Shown: positions 40,586 to 51,545 of the stretch, piece after piece
Layout: every line of letters starts with the position of its first letter
Numbering within the stretch: the stretch's first letter is position 1
Notes under the pieces: generated by a model
The model's database searches: none
The model's input: only the letters and a program-made list of their open reading frames with translations
Told to the model about the DNA's origin: nothing
NCBI RefSeq assembly: GCF_029227915.1
Contig: NC_079876.1
Coordinates: forward strand, 5,458,001-5,522,000
Length of the DNA stretch: 64,000 nt
Direction: 5' to 3'
Origin: Hydractinia symbiolongicarpus
Taxonomy: Eukaryota > Cnidaria > Hydrozoa > Anthoathecata > Hydractiniidae
Position numbers and translations under genes: made by a program

Positions 40586-42955
40586 TAAAAATGACTCATT
40601 GATCTAAATTTGTAAATAAAGAGCTAACACAGTGTGCGATGTATTTGCGGAGTTCCAGCATTCATGCCAAAGTAAGAAGAATTTTAATTCTTGGAGTCGA
40701 ATCGTCTCATTTACCACATTTATAAGGTCAAAGTCCAAAATCAGTTCAATTAGATCGCGCGGTCAATTGTTTCACTGTTAAAAGCAATGCAACCTAGTAA
40801 TAACGGAAAAATATCGCTAAAAACATGTTGGTACGAATATGTGACTCAACTGTTGTAACAGAAACGGACTGAAACCGTTAGAAAGTCAATGAAATGTAGT
40901 TTTCGAAACTGTCTCCATTTCTTCAGCGCGCGCTAATGGCTAGGATTAGTTCCAGAGTAAATATGACTCATTGATCTAAATTTGTAAATAAAGAGCTAAC
41001 ACAGCGCAAAATGCAATTACTGAGTTCTGGCAGTCATGCCAAAGTAACAAGAATGTTAATTTTCGGAGTTCAATTGTCACATTTACCACATTTATAAGGT
41101 CAAAGTCCAACATCAGTTCAATTAGGTCCCACGATCAATCGTTTCACTGTTGAAATCAATGCAACCTAATAATATCAGAAAATTATCGCTAAACACATGT
41201 TGGTGCGAATATGTGACGCAACCGTTGTAACTCAAACGAACTGATACCCTAAGAAAGTCAATAAAATATAGTTTTCGAACCTGTCCCTATTTCTTCAGGT
41301 CGCGCTAACGGCTAGGATCAGAAACAGAGTAAAAACCACTCCTTGATCTAAATTTGTAAATAAAGTGCTAACACAGCGCACAATGTAATTACTGAGCTCT
41401 GGCAATGATGCCAAGGTACCAAGAATGTTAACTTTTGGAGTTCAATTGTCTCATTTACCACATTTATAAGGTTAAAGTCCAACATCAGTTCAATTAGGTC
41501 TCACGATCAATATTTTCACTATTTAAAGCCATGCAACCTAGTAATATCGGAAAAATATCGCTAAGTACATGTTGGTACGAATATGTTTCTCAACTGTTGT
41601 AACTCAAACAGACTGATACCGTTAGAAAGTTAATGAAGTGTAGTTTCTGAAACTGTCTCGATTTCTTCCGGGCGCGCTGACGGATAGGAGTAGTCTCACA
41701 GTAAGAATGACCAATTCATCTACATTTGTAAATAAAGGGCTAACACAGCGTGCAGTGTAACTGCAGAGTTCCAGCTTTCATGCCAAAGTAACAAGAATGC
41801 AAATTCTTGGAGTTCAATTCTCTTATTTACCACATTTATAAGGTCAAAGTTCAAAATCTGTTCAATTAGGTCCCACGGTCAATCGTTTCACTGTTAAAAG
41901 CAATGCAACCTAGTAATATCGGGAAAATATCGCTAAATACATGGTTGTCACAATTTGCGACGCAACCGTTGTAACTCAAACGGACGGATACCGCTAGAAA
42001 GTCAATGGAATGTAGCTTTTAAAACTGTCTCTACTTCTTCAGCGCGCGCTAATGGCTAAGATTAGTCACAGAGTAAAAATGACTCATTGATCTAAATTTG
42101 TAAACAAAGAACTAACACAGCGCGCAGTGCAAATCCTGAGTTCCCGCAGTCATGTCAACATAACAAGAATGTTAATTCTTGGATTTCAATTGTCTCATTT
42201 ACCGTATTTATACGGTCAAAGTTCAAAATCAGTTCAATTAGATCCCACGGTCAATAGTTTTACTTATAAAAGCAATGCAACCTTGTAATATCGGAGAAAT
42301 ATTGCTAAATACATGATGGTACGAATATGTGACTCAACCGTTGTAACTCAAACGGACTGATACCGTTAGAAAGTCAATGGAATGTAGTTTTTGAGACTGT
42401 CTCCATTTCCTCAGGGCGCTCTAATGGCTAGGATTAGTTCTAGAGTAAAAATGACTCATTGATCTAAATTTGTAAATAAAGAACTAACACAGTGTGCGAT
42501 GTAACTGCGGAGTTCCAGCATTCATGCCAAAGTAAGAAAAATTTTAATTCTTGGAGTCCAATCGTCTCATTTACCACATTTATAAGGTCAAAGTCCAAAA
42601 TCAGTTGAATTAGATAGCGCGGTCAATTGTTTCACTGTTAAAAGCAATGCAACCTAGTAATAACGGAAAAATATCGCTAAAAACATGTTGGTACGAATAT
42701 GTGACTCAACTGTTGTAACAGAAACGGACTGAAACCGTTAGAAAGTCAATGAAATGTAGTTTTCGAAACTGTCTCCATTTCTTCAGCGCGCGCTAATGGC
42801 TAGGATTAGTCCCAGAGTAAAAATGACTCATTGATCTAAAGTTGTAAATAAAGAGCTAACACAGCGCGCAGTGTAAATACTGAGTTCCGGCAATCATGCC
42901 AACGTAACAAGAATGTTATTTCTTGGATTCCAATGGCCTCATTTACCATATTTAT

Positions 42956-45900
42956 AAGGTCAAAGACCAAAATCAGTTCCATTAGGTCACACGATCAATC
43001 GTTTGACTGTTAAAAGCAATGCAACCTAGCAATAACGGAAAAATATCGCTAAATGCATGTTGGTACGAATATGTGACTCAACCGTTGTAACTCAAACGGA
43101 CTGATAACGTTAGAAACTTAATGAAATGTATGTTTCGAAACTGTCTCTATTTCTTCCGCGCGCTTTACGGCTAGGATAAGTCCCAGAGTAAAAACGACTC
43201 CTTGATCAAAATTTGTAAAGAAAGAGGTAACACAGCGCAAAATGCAATTACTGAGTTCTGGCAGTCATGCCAAAGTAACAAGAATGTTAATTTTCGGAGT
43301 TCAATTGTCTCATTTACCACATTTATAAGGTCAAAGTCCAACATCAGTTCAATTAGGTCCCACGATCAATCGTTTCACTGTTGAAATCAATGCAACCTAG
43401 TAATATCAGAAAATTATCGCTAAACACATGTTGGTGCGAATATGTGACGCAACCGTTGTAACTCAAACGAACTGATACCCTTAGAAAGTCAATGAAATAT
43501 AGTTTTCGAACCTGTCCCCATTTCTTCAGGTCGCGCTAACGGCTAGGATCAGAAACAGAGTAAAAACCACTCCTTGATCTAAATTTGTAAATAAAGTGCT
43601 AACACAGCGCACAATGTAATTACTGAGCTCTGGCAATGATGCCAGGGTAACAAGAATGTTAACTTTTGGAGTTCAATTGTCTCATTTACCACATTTATAA
43701 GGTTAAAGTCCAACATCAGTTCAATTAGGTCTCACGATCAATATTTTCACTATTTAAAGCCATGCAACCTAGTAATATCGGAAAAATATCGCTAAGTACA
43801 TGTTGGTACGAATATGTTTCTCAACTGTTGTAACTCAAACAGACTGATACCGTTACAAAGTTAATGAAGTGTAGTTTCTGAAACTGTCTCGATTTCTTCC
43901 GGGCTCGCTGACGGATAGGAGTAGTCTCACAGTAAGAATGACCAATTCATCTACATTTGTAAATAAAGGGCTAACACAGCGTGCAGTGTAACTGCAGAGT
44001 TCCAGCTTTCATGCCAAAGTAACAAGAATGTAAATTCTTGGAGTTCAATTCTCTTATTTACCACATTTATAAGGTCAAAGACCAAAATCAGTTCCATTAG
44101 GTCACACGATCAATCGTTTGACTGTTAAAAGCAATGCAACCTAGCAATAACGGAAAAATATCGCTAAATGCATGTTGGTACGAATATGTGACTCAACCGT
44201 TGTAACTCAAACGGACTGATAACGTTAGAAACTTAATGAAATGTATGTTTCGAAACTGTCTCTATTTCTGCCGCGCGCTTTACGGCTAGGATAAGTCCCA
44301 GAGTAAAAACGACTCCTTGATCAAAATTTGTAAAGAAAGAGGTAACACAGCGCAAAATGCAATTACTGAGTTCTGGCAGTCATGCCAAAGTAACAAGAAT
44401 GTTAATTTTCGGAGTTCAATTGTCTCATTTACCACATTTATAAGGTCAAAGTCCAACATCAGTTCAATTAGGTCCCACGATCAATCGTTTCACTGTTGAA
44501 ATCAATGCAACCTAGTAATATCAGAAAATTATCGCTAAACACATGTTGGTGCGAATATGTGACGCAACCGTTGTAACTCAAACGAACTGATACCCTTAGA
44601 AAGTCAATGAAATATAGTTTTCGAACCTGTCCCTATTTCTTGAGGTCGCGCTAACGGCTAGGATCAGAAACAGAGTAAAAACCACTCCTTGATCTAAATT
44701 TGTAAATAAAGTGCTAACACAGCGCACAATGTAATTACTGAGCTCTGGCAATGATGCCAAGGTAACAAGAATGATAACTTTTGGAGTTCAATTGTCTCAT
44801 TTACCACATTTATAAGGTTAAAGTCCAACATCAGTTCAATTAGGTCTCACGATCAATATTTTCACTATTTAAAGCCATGCAACCTAGTAATATCGGAAAA
44901 ATATCGCTAAGTACATGTTGGTACGAATATGTTTCTCAACTGTTGTAACTCAAACAGACTGATACCGTTAGAAAGTTAATGAAGTGTAGTTTCTGAAACT
45001 GTCTCGATTTCTTCCGGGCTCGCTGACGGATAGGAGTAGTCTCACAGTAAGAATGACCAATTCATCTACATTTGTAAATAAAGGGCTAACACAGCGTGCA
45101 GTGTAACTGCAGAGTTCCAGCTTTCATGCCAAAGTAACAAGAATGTAAATTCTTGGAGTTCAATTCTCTTATTTACCACATTTATAAGGTCAAAGACCAA
45201 AATCAGTTCCATTAGGTCACACGATCAATCGTTTGACTGTTAAAAGCAATGCAACCTAGCAATAACGGAAAAATATCGCTAAATGCATGTTGGTACGAAT
45301 ATGTGACTCAACCGTTGTAACTCAAACGGACTGATAACGTTAGAAACTTAATGAAATGTATGTTTCGAAACTGTCTCTATTTCTTCCGCGCGCTTTACGG
45401 CTAGGATAAGTCCCAGAGTAAAAACGACTCCTTGATCAAAATTTGTAAAGAAAGAGGTAACACAGCGCAAAATGCAATTACTGAGTTCTGGCAGTCATGC
45501 CAAAGTAACAAGAATGTTAATTTTCGGAGTTCAATTGTCTCATTTACCACATTTATAAGGTCAAAGTCCAACATCAGTTCAATTAGGTCCCACGATCAAT
45601 CGTTTCACTGTTGAAATCAATGCAACCTAGTAATATCAGAAAATTATCGCTAAACACATGTTGGTGCGAATATGTGACGCAACCGTTGTAACTCAAACGA
45701 ACTGATACCCTTAGAAAGTCAATGAAATATAGTTTTCGAACCTGTCCCTATTTCTTGAGGTCGCGCTAACGGCTAGGATCAGAAACAGAGTAAAAACCAC
45801 TCCTTGATCTAAATTTGTAAATAAAGTGCTAACACAGCGCACAATGTAATTACTGAGCTCTGGCAATGATGCCAAGGTAACAAGAATGTTAACTTTTGGA

Positions 45901-46300
45901 GTTCAATTGTCTCATTTACCACATTTATAAGGTTAAAGTCCAACATCAGTTCAATTAGGTCTCACGATCAATATTTTCACTATTTAAAGCCATGCAACCT
46001 AGTAATATCGGAAAAATATCGCTAAGTACATGTTGGTACGAATATGTTTCTCAACTGTTGTAACTCAAACAGACTGATACCGTTAGAAAGTTAATGAAGT
46101 GTAGTTTCTGAAACTGTCTCGATTTCTTCCGGGCTCGCTGACGGATAGGAGTAGTCTCACAGTAAGAATGACCAATTCATCTACATTTGTAAATAAAGGG
46201 CTAACACAGCGTGCAGTGTAACTGCAGAGTTCCAGCTTTCATGCCAAAGTAACAAGAATGTAAATTCTTGGAGTTCAATTCTCTTATTTACCACATTTAT
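42956..46300. repeat. Three-monomer higher-order repeat, 1,115-bp period, exactly three copies
   Basis: Copies span 42956-44070, 44071-45185 and 45186-46300; each starts at AAGGTCAAAGACC. The phase is exact, since every checked landmark is offset by 1,115. The copies share GCGCGCTTTACGGC (one copy has CTGCCGCGCGC upstream), GGTAACACAGCGCAAAATG, and CGGGCTCGCTGACGG. The downstream flank at 46301 continues with TTCAAAATCTG, the sequence that followed the same point in the ancestral monomer at 41,840. Confidence 0.93.
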
Positions 46301-47006
46301 AAGGTCAAAGTTCAAAATCTGTTCAATTAGGTCCCACGGTCAATCGTTTCACTGTTAAAAGCAATGCAACCTAGTAATATCGGGAAAATATCGCTAAATA
46401 CATGGTTGTCACAATTTGCGACGCAACCGTTGTAACTCAAACGGACGGATACCGCTAGAAAGTCAATGGAATGTAGCTTTTAAAACTGTCTCTACTTCTT
46501 CAGCGCGCGCTAATGGCTAAGATTAGTCACAGAGTAAAAATGACTCATTGATCTAAATTTGTAAACAAAGAACTAACACAGCGCGCAGTGCAAATCCTGA
46601 GTTACCGCAGTCATGTTAACATAACAAGAATGTTAATTCTTGGATTCCAATTGTCTCATTTACCGTATTTATACGGTCAAAGTTCAAAATCAGTTCAATT
46701 AGATCCCACGGTCAATAGTTTTACTTATAAAAGCAATGCAACCTTGTAATATCGGAGAAATATTGCTAAATACATGATGGTACGAATATGTGACTCAACC
46801 GTTGTAACTCAAACGGACTGATACCGTTAGAAAGTCAATGGAATGTAGTTTTTGAGACTGTCTCCATTTCCTCAGGGCGCTCTAATGGCTAGGATTAGTT
46901 CTAGAGTAAAAATGACTCATTGATCTAAATTTGTAAATAAAGAACTAACACAGTGTGCGATGTAACTGCGGAGTTCCAGCATTCATGCCAAAGTAAGAAG
47001 AATTTT

Positions 47007-49224
47007 AATTCTTGGAGTCCAATAGTCTCATTTACCACAGTTATAAGGTCAAAGTCCAAAATCAGTTCAATTAGATGGTCAATCCTTTCACTGTTAAAAG
47101 CAATGCAACCTAGTAATAACGGAAAAATATCGCTAAAAACAGGTTGGTACGAATATGTGACTCAACTGTTGTAACAGAAACGGACTGATACCGTTAGAAA
47201 GTCAATGAAATGTAGTTTTCGAAACTGTCTCCATTTCTTCAGCGCGCGCTAATGGCTAGGATTAGTCCCAGAGTAAAAATGACTCATTGATCTAAATTTG
47301 TAAATAAAGAGCTAACACAGCGCGCAGTGTAAATACTGAGTTCCGGCAATCATGCCAACGTAACAAGAATGTTAATTCTTGGAGTTCAATTGACTCATTT
47401 ACCCCATTTATAAGATCAAAGTCCAACATCAGTTCAAATGCGTCCTACGATTAATTGTTTCACTGTTAATAGCAATGCAACCTAGATATATCGGAAAATT
47501 ATCGCTAAATACATGTTGGTACGTGTATAAGACGCAACCGTTGTAACTCAAACGGACTGATACCGTTAGAAAATCAATGAAATGTTGTTTTTGAAACTGT
47601 TTCTATTTCTTCCGGGCGCGCTGACGGATAGGACTAGTCTCACAGTAAGAATGACTAATTGATCTACATTTGTAAATAATGGGCTAACCAGCGTCCTGTG
47701 TAACTGCAGAGTTCCAGCATTCATGCCAAAGTAACAAGAATGTTAAATCTTGGAGTTCAATTCTCTCATTTACCCCATTTATAAGGTCAAAGTGCAAAAT
47801 CAGTTCAATTAGGTCCCACGGTCAATCGTTTCACTGTTAAAAGCAATGCAACCTAGTACTATCAGAAAAATATCGCTAAATACATGGTGGTAACAATTGG
47901 TGACGCAACCGTTGTAACTCAGGCGGATGGATTCCGTTAGAAAGTCACCGATATGTTGTTTTTGAAACTGACTCTATTTCTTCAGGGCGCGCTGACGGAT
48001 AGGACTAGTCTCACAGTAAGAATGACTAATTGATCTACATTTGTAAATAAAGGGCTAACAAGCGTCCTGTGTAACTGCAGAGTTCCAGCATTCATGCCAA
48101 AGTAACAAGAATGTTAATTCTTGGAGTCCAATAGTCTCATTTACCACAGTTATAAGGTCAAAGTCCAAAATCAGTTCAATTAGATGGTCAATCCTTTCAC
48201 TGTTAAAAGCAATGCAACCTAGTAATAACGGAAAAATATCGCTAAAAACAGGTTGGTACGAATATGTGACTCAACTGTTGTAACAGAAACGGACTGATAC
48301 CGTTAGAAAGTCAATGAAATGTAGTTTTCGAAACTGTCTCCATTTCTTCAGCGCGCGCTAATGGCTAGGATTAGTCCCAGAGTAAAAATGACTCATTGAT
48401 CTAAATTTGTAAATAAAGAGCTAACACAGCGCGCAGTGTAAATACTGAGTTCCGGCAATCATGCCAACGTAACAAGAATGTTAATTCTTGGAGTTCAATT
48501 GACTCATTTACCCCATTTATAAGATCAAAGTCCAACATCAGTTCAAATGCGTCCTACGATTAATTGTTTCACTGTTAATAGCAATGCAACCTAGATATAT
48601 CGGAAAATTATCGCTAAATACATGTTGGTACGTGTATAAGACGCAACCGTTGTAACTCAAACGGACTGATACCGTTAGAAAATCAATGAAATGTTGTTTT
48701 TGAAACTGTTTCTATTTCTTCCGGGCGCGCTGACGGATAGGACTAGTCTCACAGTAAGAATGACTAATTGATCTACATTTGTAAATAATGGGCTAACCAG
48801 CGTCCTGTGTAACTGCAGAGTTCCAGCATTCATGCCAAAGTAACAAGAATGTTAAATCTTGGAGTTCAATTCTCTCATTTACCCCATTTATAAGGTCAAA
48901 GTGCAAAATCAGTTCAATTAGGTCCCACGGTCAATCGTTTCACTGTTAAAAGCAATGCAACCTAGTACTATCAGAAAAATATCGCTAAATACATGGTGGT
49001 AACAATTGGTGACGCAACCGTTGTAACTCAGGCGGATGGATTCCGTTAGAAAGTCACCGATATGTTGTTTTTGAAACTGACTCTATTTCTTCAGGGCGCG
49101 CTGACGGATAGGACTAGTCTCACAGTAAGAATGACTAATTGATCTACATTTGTAAATAAAGGGCTAACAAGCGTCCTGTGTAACTGCAGAGTTCCAGCAT
49201 TCATGCCAAAGTAACAAGAATGTT
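47007..49224. repeat. Three-monomer higher-order repeat, 1,109-bp period, two copies
   Basis: The segment 47007-48115 recurs at 48116-49224; checked landmarks all sit 1,109 bases apart. Both copies show ATTAGATGGTCAATCC, where about 8 bases seen in other B monomers are missing. Both also share AACAGGTTGGTACG, GCGTCCTACGATTAATTG, GTACGTGTATAAGACGC and AATAATGGGC. No differences were noticed by eye, so this is probably the newest duplication in the window. Confidence 0.92.
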
Positions 49225-49299
49225 AATTCTTGGAGTTTAATTGTCTCATTTACCACATTTATAAGGTCAAAATCCAAAATCACTTCAATTAGGTCCCAC

Positions 49300-50811
49300 A
49301 GTCAATCGTTTCACTGTTAAAAGCAATGCAACCTAGTAATATCGGAAAAATATCGTTAAATACATGGTGTTACCAATTGATGACGCAACCGGTGTAACTC
49401 AAACGAACGTACTTCCGGCAATCATACCAACGTAACAAGAATGGTAATTCTTGTATTCCAATTGTCTCATTTACCAAATTTATAAGTTCAAAGACAAAAA
49501 TCAGGTCAATTAGTTCTCACGATCAATCTTTTCACTGTTTAAAGCAATGCAACCTAGTAATATCGGAAAAATATCGCTAAATACATGTTGGTACGAATAT
49601 GTGACTCAACCGTTTTAATTCAAACGGACTGATACCGTTAAAAAATCAATGAAATGTTGTTTTTGAAACTGTTTCTATTTCTTCCGGGCGCGCTGACGGA
49701 TAGGAGTAGTCTCACAGTAAGAATGACTAATTCATCTACATTTGTAAATAAAGGGCTAACACAGCGTCCAGTGTAACTGCAGAGTTCCAGCATTCATGCC
49801 AATAAAACAAGAATGTTAAGTCTTGGAGTTCAATTCTCTCTTTTACGACATTTATAAGGTCAAAGTGCAAAATCAGTTCAATTAGGTCCCACGGTCAATC
49901 CTTTCACTGTTAAAAGCAATGTAACCTAGTAATATCAGAAAATTATCGCTAAATACATGGTGTTAACAATTGGTGACGCAACCGTTGTAACTCAAGCGGA
50001 TGGATACCGCTAGAAAGTCAATGGAATGTAGTTTTTAAAACTGTCTCTATTTCTTCAGCGCGCGCTAATGGCTAGGATTAGTCACAGAGTGAAAATGACT
50101 CATTGATCTAAATTTGGAAACAAAGAGCTAACACAACGCGCAGTGTAAATACTGAGTTCAGGCAATCAAGCCAACGTAAGAAGAATGTTAATTCTTAGAG
50201 TCTAATTGTCTCATTTACCACATTTAAAAGGTCAAAGTCCAAAATCAGTTCAATTAGGTCCCGCGATAAATCGTTTCACTGTTAAAAGCAATACAACCTA
50301 GTAATATCGGAAAAATATCGCTAAATTCATGTTGGTACGAACATGTGACGCAACCGTTGTAACTCAAACGGACTGATACCGTTAGAAAGTCAATGAAATG
50401 TAGTTTTTGAAACTGTCTCTATTTCTTCAGCGCGCGCTAAGTGCTAGGATTGGTTCCACAGTAAAAAATCACTTATTTATCTAAATTGTTAAATAAAGCG
50501 CTACCACAGCGCCCAGTATATTTGCTGAGTTCCAGAAATCATGTCAAATTAAGAAGAATGTTATTTCTTGCAGTCCAATTGTCTCATTTATCACATTTGT
50601 AAGTCCAAAGTCCAAAATCAGTTCAATTAGGTAAACACGATTGTGCGACGCAACCGTTGTAACACAAACGGACTGATACCGTTAGAAAGTCAATGAAATT
50701 TAGTTTTTGAATCTGTCTCTATTTCTTCAGCGCGGTCTAACGGCTAGGATTGGTACCAAAGTGAGAAGTACTTATTTATCTAAATTTTCAAATAAAGCGC
50801 TACCACAGCGC
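49300..50811. repeat. Diverged right edge of the satellite array
   Basis: Monomers become irregular here. Near 49,400 a large piece is missing, with CAAACGAACGTACTTCCGG joining two distant monomer positions. Near 50,630 GGTAAACACGATTGTGCGACG skips roughly 80 bases. From about 50,430 the sequence looks A-like again (ATTGGTTCCACAG, AAAGCGCTACCACAGCGCC). The last satellite bases are ACCACAGCGC at about 50,811, after which the sequence is unrelated. Confidence 0.85.
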
Positions 50812-50817
50812 GTTCTT

Positions 50818-50823
50818 TTTTAT
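50818..50823 (-). promoter_or_regulatory. Polyadenylation signal AATAAA at the satellite border
   Basis: On the minus strand this is the first canonical AATAAA downstream of the stop codon at 51,289; I found none in the 465 bases between. An ATTAAA variant lies just upstream at 50,837-50,842. Cleavage 10-30 bases beyond it would fall at or inside the last satellite monomer. Use of this site is inferred. Confidence 0.4.
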
Positions 50824-51288
50824 TGTGTGTGGAGGATTTAATGCGATTTGGCATTTCATGCAAATTTGAACGTTCAGAAATCTATTATCTGCATGAAAAA
50901 GCAATAAAAAGTGAGAACACCAAGAAAGGAAAGAACCTGATAAAAGGAGTTTTGTGAGGAATGGTTTTGGAAAGCTGGAGTCCGTGAGGACTTAGCTTCT
51001 TTTGATAAGCATAAAAGTCAGATTTAGCTGCCGTATAAGCAACTTCTGCAACCCTTTTCTTTCAGGTAGGTAAATTTCAGAGTGCGATCTTTTCCATACT
51101 TCAAAGTTTGTAGGATAATCCTTAGTTGCATACAGTCAAGTAAATAAAGCAAGGTCTAAAAACTCTGTTACCAAACATAAACACTAATATAACACTATTT
51201 TTTTTTTCGAAACGCATTCAAACTATTATTGCAATGTAATATACGGAAACAATAAATTACAACTTCCTATTTTTTTTCCAGTACCACC
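50824..51288 (-). other. Probable 3' untranslated region
   Basis: AT-rich sequence between the minus-strand stop codon and the first polyadenylation signals. It contains no extended open frame and no satellite similarity. A short hairpin lies at 50,975-50,996 (reported separately). The extent is inferred from the stop codon and the signals, without transcript support. Confidence 0.4.
50975..50996 (+). other. Hairpin resembling hammerhead-ribozyme stem II
   Basis: GAGTCCGTGAGGAC, with a GTCC/GGAC stem and GTGA loop, matches the common stem II of hammerhead ribozymes. It is preceded by CTG and followed by TTAGC. The catalytic core needs CUGANGA before the stem and GAAA after it; here two core bases are missing and GAA is TTA. 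It is at best a dead relic, possibly from a retrozyme or Penelope-type element. Confidence 0.2.
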
Positions 51289-51438
51289 TCAGGTATAATG
51301 AATGACTTCTATGTCACGAATGTATTCTGTTTTATCATGTTGTATTGGTACAGAATGCCTTGTGTCAGTTAAATAATCCCCTCGTCGAATGCCTTCATCT
51401 TTAGAAGGAACCCATCCAATATTTATGACAGCTCCTAC
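51289..51438 (-). CDS. Terminal coding exon of a small YbaY/YscW-like domain protein
   Basis: Read on the minus strand, a pyrimidine-rich tract ending TTTGTTCTAG is followed by 49 sense codons and TGA. The acceptor's own TAG is an in-frame stop, so the open frame begins exactly at the predicted splice site, as expected for a real last exon. The peptide begins VGAVINIGWVPSKDEGIRRG and continues with DYLTDTRHSVPI and RDIEVIHYT. The GDYLTDTRHSVPI stretch, a conserved-looking turn and strand, recalls the C-terminal half of the small beta-sandwich YbaY/YscW (lipoprotein-chaperone-like) domain. It joins in phase 0 with the exon ending at 63,449. Using the next AG (after GTAG) would give an immediate stop. 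Function is unknown; the family assignment is from memory of sequence style and is tentative. Confidence 0.62.
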   Translation of the reverse strand, partial: VGAVINIGWVPSKDEGIRRGDYLTDTRHSVPIQHDKTEYIRDIEVIHYT

Positions 51439-51494
51439 CTAGAACAAAAAAAACAATATGCATAATTTTGTGTTTCCATTCGCAAAATTTACTG

Positions 51495-51545
51495 GACAAG
51501 GGGCGGATTTAGACTTCGGTCACTTGGGCACTTGCCCAAGTAGAA
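51495..51545. mobile_element. Possible hAT-like transposon end
   Basis: AAGGGGCGGATTTAGAC, followed by a perfect 8-bp inverted repeat ACTTGGGC-ACTT-GCCCAAGT (51,522-51,541), resembles the termini of many hAT-type elements, which often read CAGGGGCGGATC(C/T)AG. No matching second terminus with an 8-bp target duplication was found, so the element is truncated or the match is chance. Confidence 0.3.

Larger units (their letters stand above)
35160..50400. repeat. B-type satellite subfamily block (main)
   Basis: This is the main B-type array. Three monomer classes recur: one with CTCGATTTCTTCCGGGCGCG and ACTGCAGAG, one with ACTTCTTCAGCGCGCGCTAATGG, and one with CTCAGGGCGCG. A class with GCGCAAAATGCAATTACTG also appears repeatedly. 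Three distinct 3-monomer amplifications are listed separately. Between them, at 40.6-42.9 kb and 46.3-47.0 kb, the same classes occur in other orders. Confidence 0.88.
1..50811. repeat. Satellite DNA array, ~374-bp monomer, ~136 copies
   Basis: Every 371-376 bases the same block returns: a TCGCTATTTCTTCAGCGCG box, then ATTGGTCCCACAG, a GCGCTACCACAGCGC hairpin, CAATTAAGTCCCACAGTC, ACATGTTGGTACGAATATG, and a run of alternating CCGTT/AACGG words. Monomer starts read by eye include 3, 377, 753, 1129, 1503, 1877, 2252 and 2627. All copies have the same orientation, and no unrelated DNA interrupts the array. The left edge is outside the window; the right edge is at about 50,811, after a final partial monomer. 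The period fits two nucleosomes. I infer heterochromatic, possibly centromeric or pericentromeric DNA; the sequence alone does not show this. I saw no match to the CENP-B box. Confidence 0.98.

Noticed and set aside
28253-47174. Short plus-strand open frames of 60-88 codons, repeated at 29,148/33,616, 31,303/35,765, 32,045/36,507 and 43,202/44,317/45,432
   Set aside because: They lie inside the satellite, several begin with TTG rather than ATG, and neighbouring monomers destroy the frame with indels. Their sameness comes from the tandem DNA, not from protein constraint.
1-50811. CENP-B box in the monomer
   Set aside because: No position fits TTCG....A..CGGG or its reverse complement; all TTCG or CCCG occurrences fail at required bases.
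1-50811. CRISPR array or rDNA spacer as an explanation for the tandem repeat
   Set aside because: Units are about 374 bp with no unique spacers, and no 5S, 18S or 28S sequence was seen.
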